Below are positions 63,331-64,000 of a stretch of DNA of 64,000 nt, piece after piece. Below the pieces are notes generated by a model. The model searched no databases. It was not told where the DNA came from and saw only the letters and a list, made by a program, of their open reading frames with translations. Position numbers and translations under genes: made by a program. Position 1 is the first letter of the stretch. Each line of letters starts with the position of its first letter. Origin of the DNA: Akkermansiaceae bacterium (GTDB lineage Bacteria > Verrucomicrobiota > Verrucomicrobiia > Verrucomicrobiales > Akkermansiaceae); assembly GCA_013041925.1 (NCBI GenBank), contig JABDRB010000033.1, forward strand, positions 62,148 through 126,147. The letters run 5' to 3'.

Positions 63331-64000
63331 TCAACGAACTTCACCAGGGCCCCAATCAAATCCAAACTGGAGCCAGATACTGTCTTCACCTCCGTGCCCC
63401 CTGATGTCATCATGATTGTACTGGAGGCGAACTAATCCAGTGATGTCATTTCCCAAATCGATTTTTCGGGCGAGTGATAAGGACGTGCGATGACGTTCCG
63501 CCAACTCAGGGTCGGCAACACCTTCAACATATCCATAGCGCAAGCCTGCTTCCCAGTTTTCAATAAACTCCCAGAGCAGGGCGCTGTTGAATCCACTGTC
63601 ATCGAAGCCGCCTTCATCATTTTCAACATCGCGCATGAGCCACTCGGTGCGCCAGCGGAACTGCTTGCCGCCGGGCTCAAGACCATGTTGCCGCCAAGTG
63701 TAAGTGAAATCGGCACCGTAGATTTGCGTGGTCATATCAAAACCGTTATCGCCTTCTAGGTAGCTTCCGCCTGCCTGAAAACGGTGGAAGTCATTGGGCC
63801 CGAACTGTGTTTGGTAGCGAACGACGATGATGTTTTTTTCAGGACGTGCCATCTCGGCTTCTTCACCATGATCGTGGCCACCCCCACCCCCAGCATGCGC
63901 TTCCTCCTCTTCATGGGTATGCGCAACGGCTGAGCCAAAGCCGATGCTCAGAGCATCGGCAAATGGTGTGGGCACAAGCCAGGTGATTTCTCCTCCATCG
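63331..64000 (-). CDS. Outer-membrane barrel protein, zinc-associated type, copy 2 (5' end outside window)
   Basis: The frame is open to base 64000, so only the C-terminal ~223 residues are visible. It is parallel to copy 1 throughout: AVAHTHEEEEAHAGGG then GHDHGEEAEMA (His/acid loop), YGADFTYTWRQHG, WEAGLRYGYVEGVADPELAE and the final IWLQFGFDWGPGEVR. A terminator follows its stop at 63276-63244. The tandem copies are clear paralogues. Probable role: outer-membrane passage or binding of a metal such as zinc (inference). Confidence 0.8.
   Translation of the reverse strand, partial: DGGEITWLVPTPFADALSIGFGSAVAHTHEEEEAHAGGGGGHDHGEEAEMARPEKNIIVVRYQTQFGPNDFHRFQAGGSYLEGDNGFDMTTQIYGADFTYTWRQHGLEPGGKQFRWRTEWLMRDVENDEGGFDDSGFNSALLWEFIENWEAGLRYGYVEGVADPELAERHRTSLSLARKIDLGNDITGLVRLQYNHDDIRGHGGEDSIWLQFGFDWGPGEVR

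Overview
The window reads as a chromosomal segment of a Verrucomicrobiota bacterium, most likely order Verrucomicrobiales (inference). The markers are PVC-restricted families: two beta-propeller dehydrogenases with a C-terminal CxxCH domain, a DUF1549/DUF1553 plus DUF1501 pair with a PPC-repeat protein, DUF1080, a Minf_1886-type protein, an SHD1-like domain on a metalloprotease, and a PDZ/HEAT DUF6288-like protein. Housekeeping genes are scattered singly or in short runs (hemL, hom, aroD, ppc, rpmE2, dprA, glnB, uvrB, galK, holA, trmO). Many start codons lack a clear Shine-Dalgarno sequence. I see no insertion sequence, prophage or CRISPR array.

Layout. 1-3461: the end of a membrane-anchored protein, then a secreted heme dehydrogenase and a short upstream frame. 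3635-6425 (minus): PAS-AraC regulator, Gfo/Idh/MocA oxidoreductase, Minf_1886-type protein and an RRM protein with its own terminator. 6594-14602: a second heme dehydrogenase divergent from a DUF1549/1553, DUF1501 and PPC-repeat operon. 14651-20427: a Rid/chorismatase-like protein, HemL, tRNA-Leu(UAG), small proteins, a VKOR-thioredoxin fusion, a Nif3-like protein and tRNA-Gly(UCC). 20481-25335: an envelope polysaccharide export locus made of a secreted helical/Pro-Gly protein, an outer-membrane barrel, a Wzc-type tyrosine autokinase and a short Wza-like protein.

25423-40926: MscS channel, RlpA-like lipoprotein, cysteine desulfurase, homoserine dehydrogenase, dehydroquinase, XPD/DinG helicase, PEP carboxylase, a HAD phosphatase, an M29-type aminopeptidase-like protein, a trypsin-like protease, DUF1080, and an ECF sigma factor overlapping its anti-sigma-like partner. 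41076-50116: L31, DprA, GlnB under a near-perfect sigma-54 promoter, a HupE/UreJ-like protein, an SHD1/HExxH protease, UvrB, small proteins and a membrane metalloprotease. 50551-62032: DUF2851, GalK, a PAS-SpoIIE phosphatase, a CBM9-like protein, DUF1287, HolA, a half-size TauE/SafE protein, a HAD phosphatase, the DUF6288-like protein and TrmO. 62053-64000: two tandem outer-membrane barrel proteins with His/acid-rich loops, the second cut by the window edge.

The best system-level candidate is 20481-25335. A Wza-like protein too short to carry the usual outer-membrane helix sits beside a predicted beta-barrel and a BY-kinase, which would fit polysaccharide export through a separate barrel. Product assignments rest on motifs read by eye; no database search was run.
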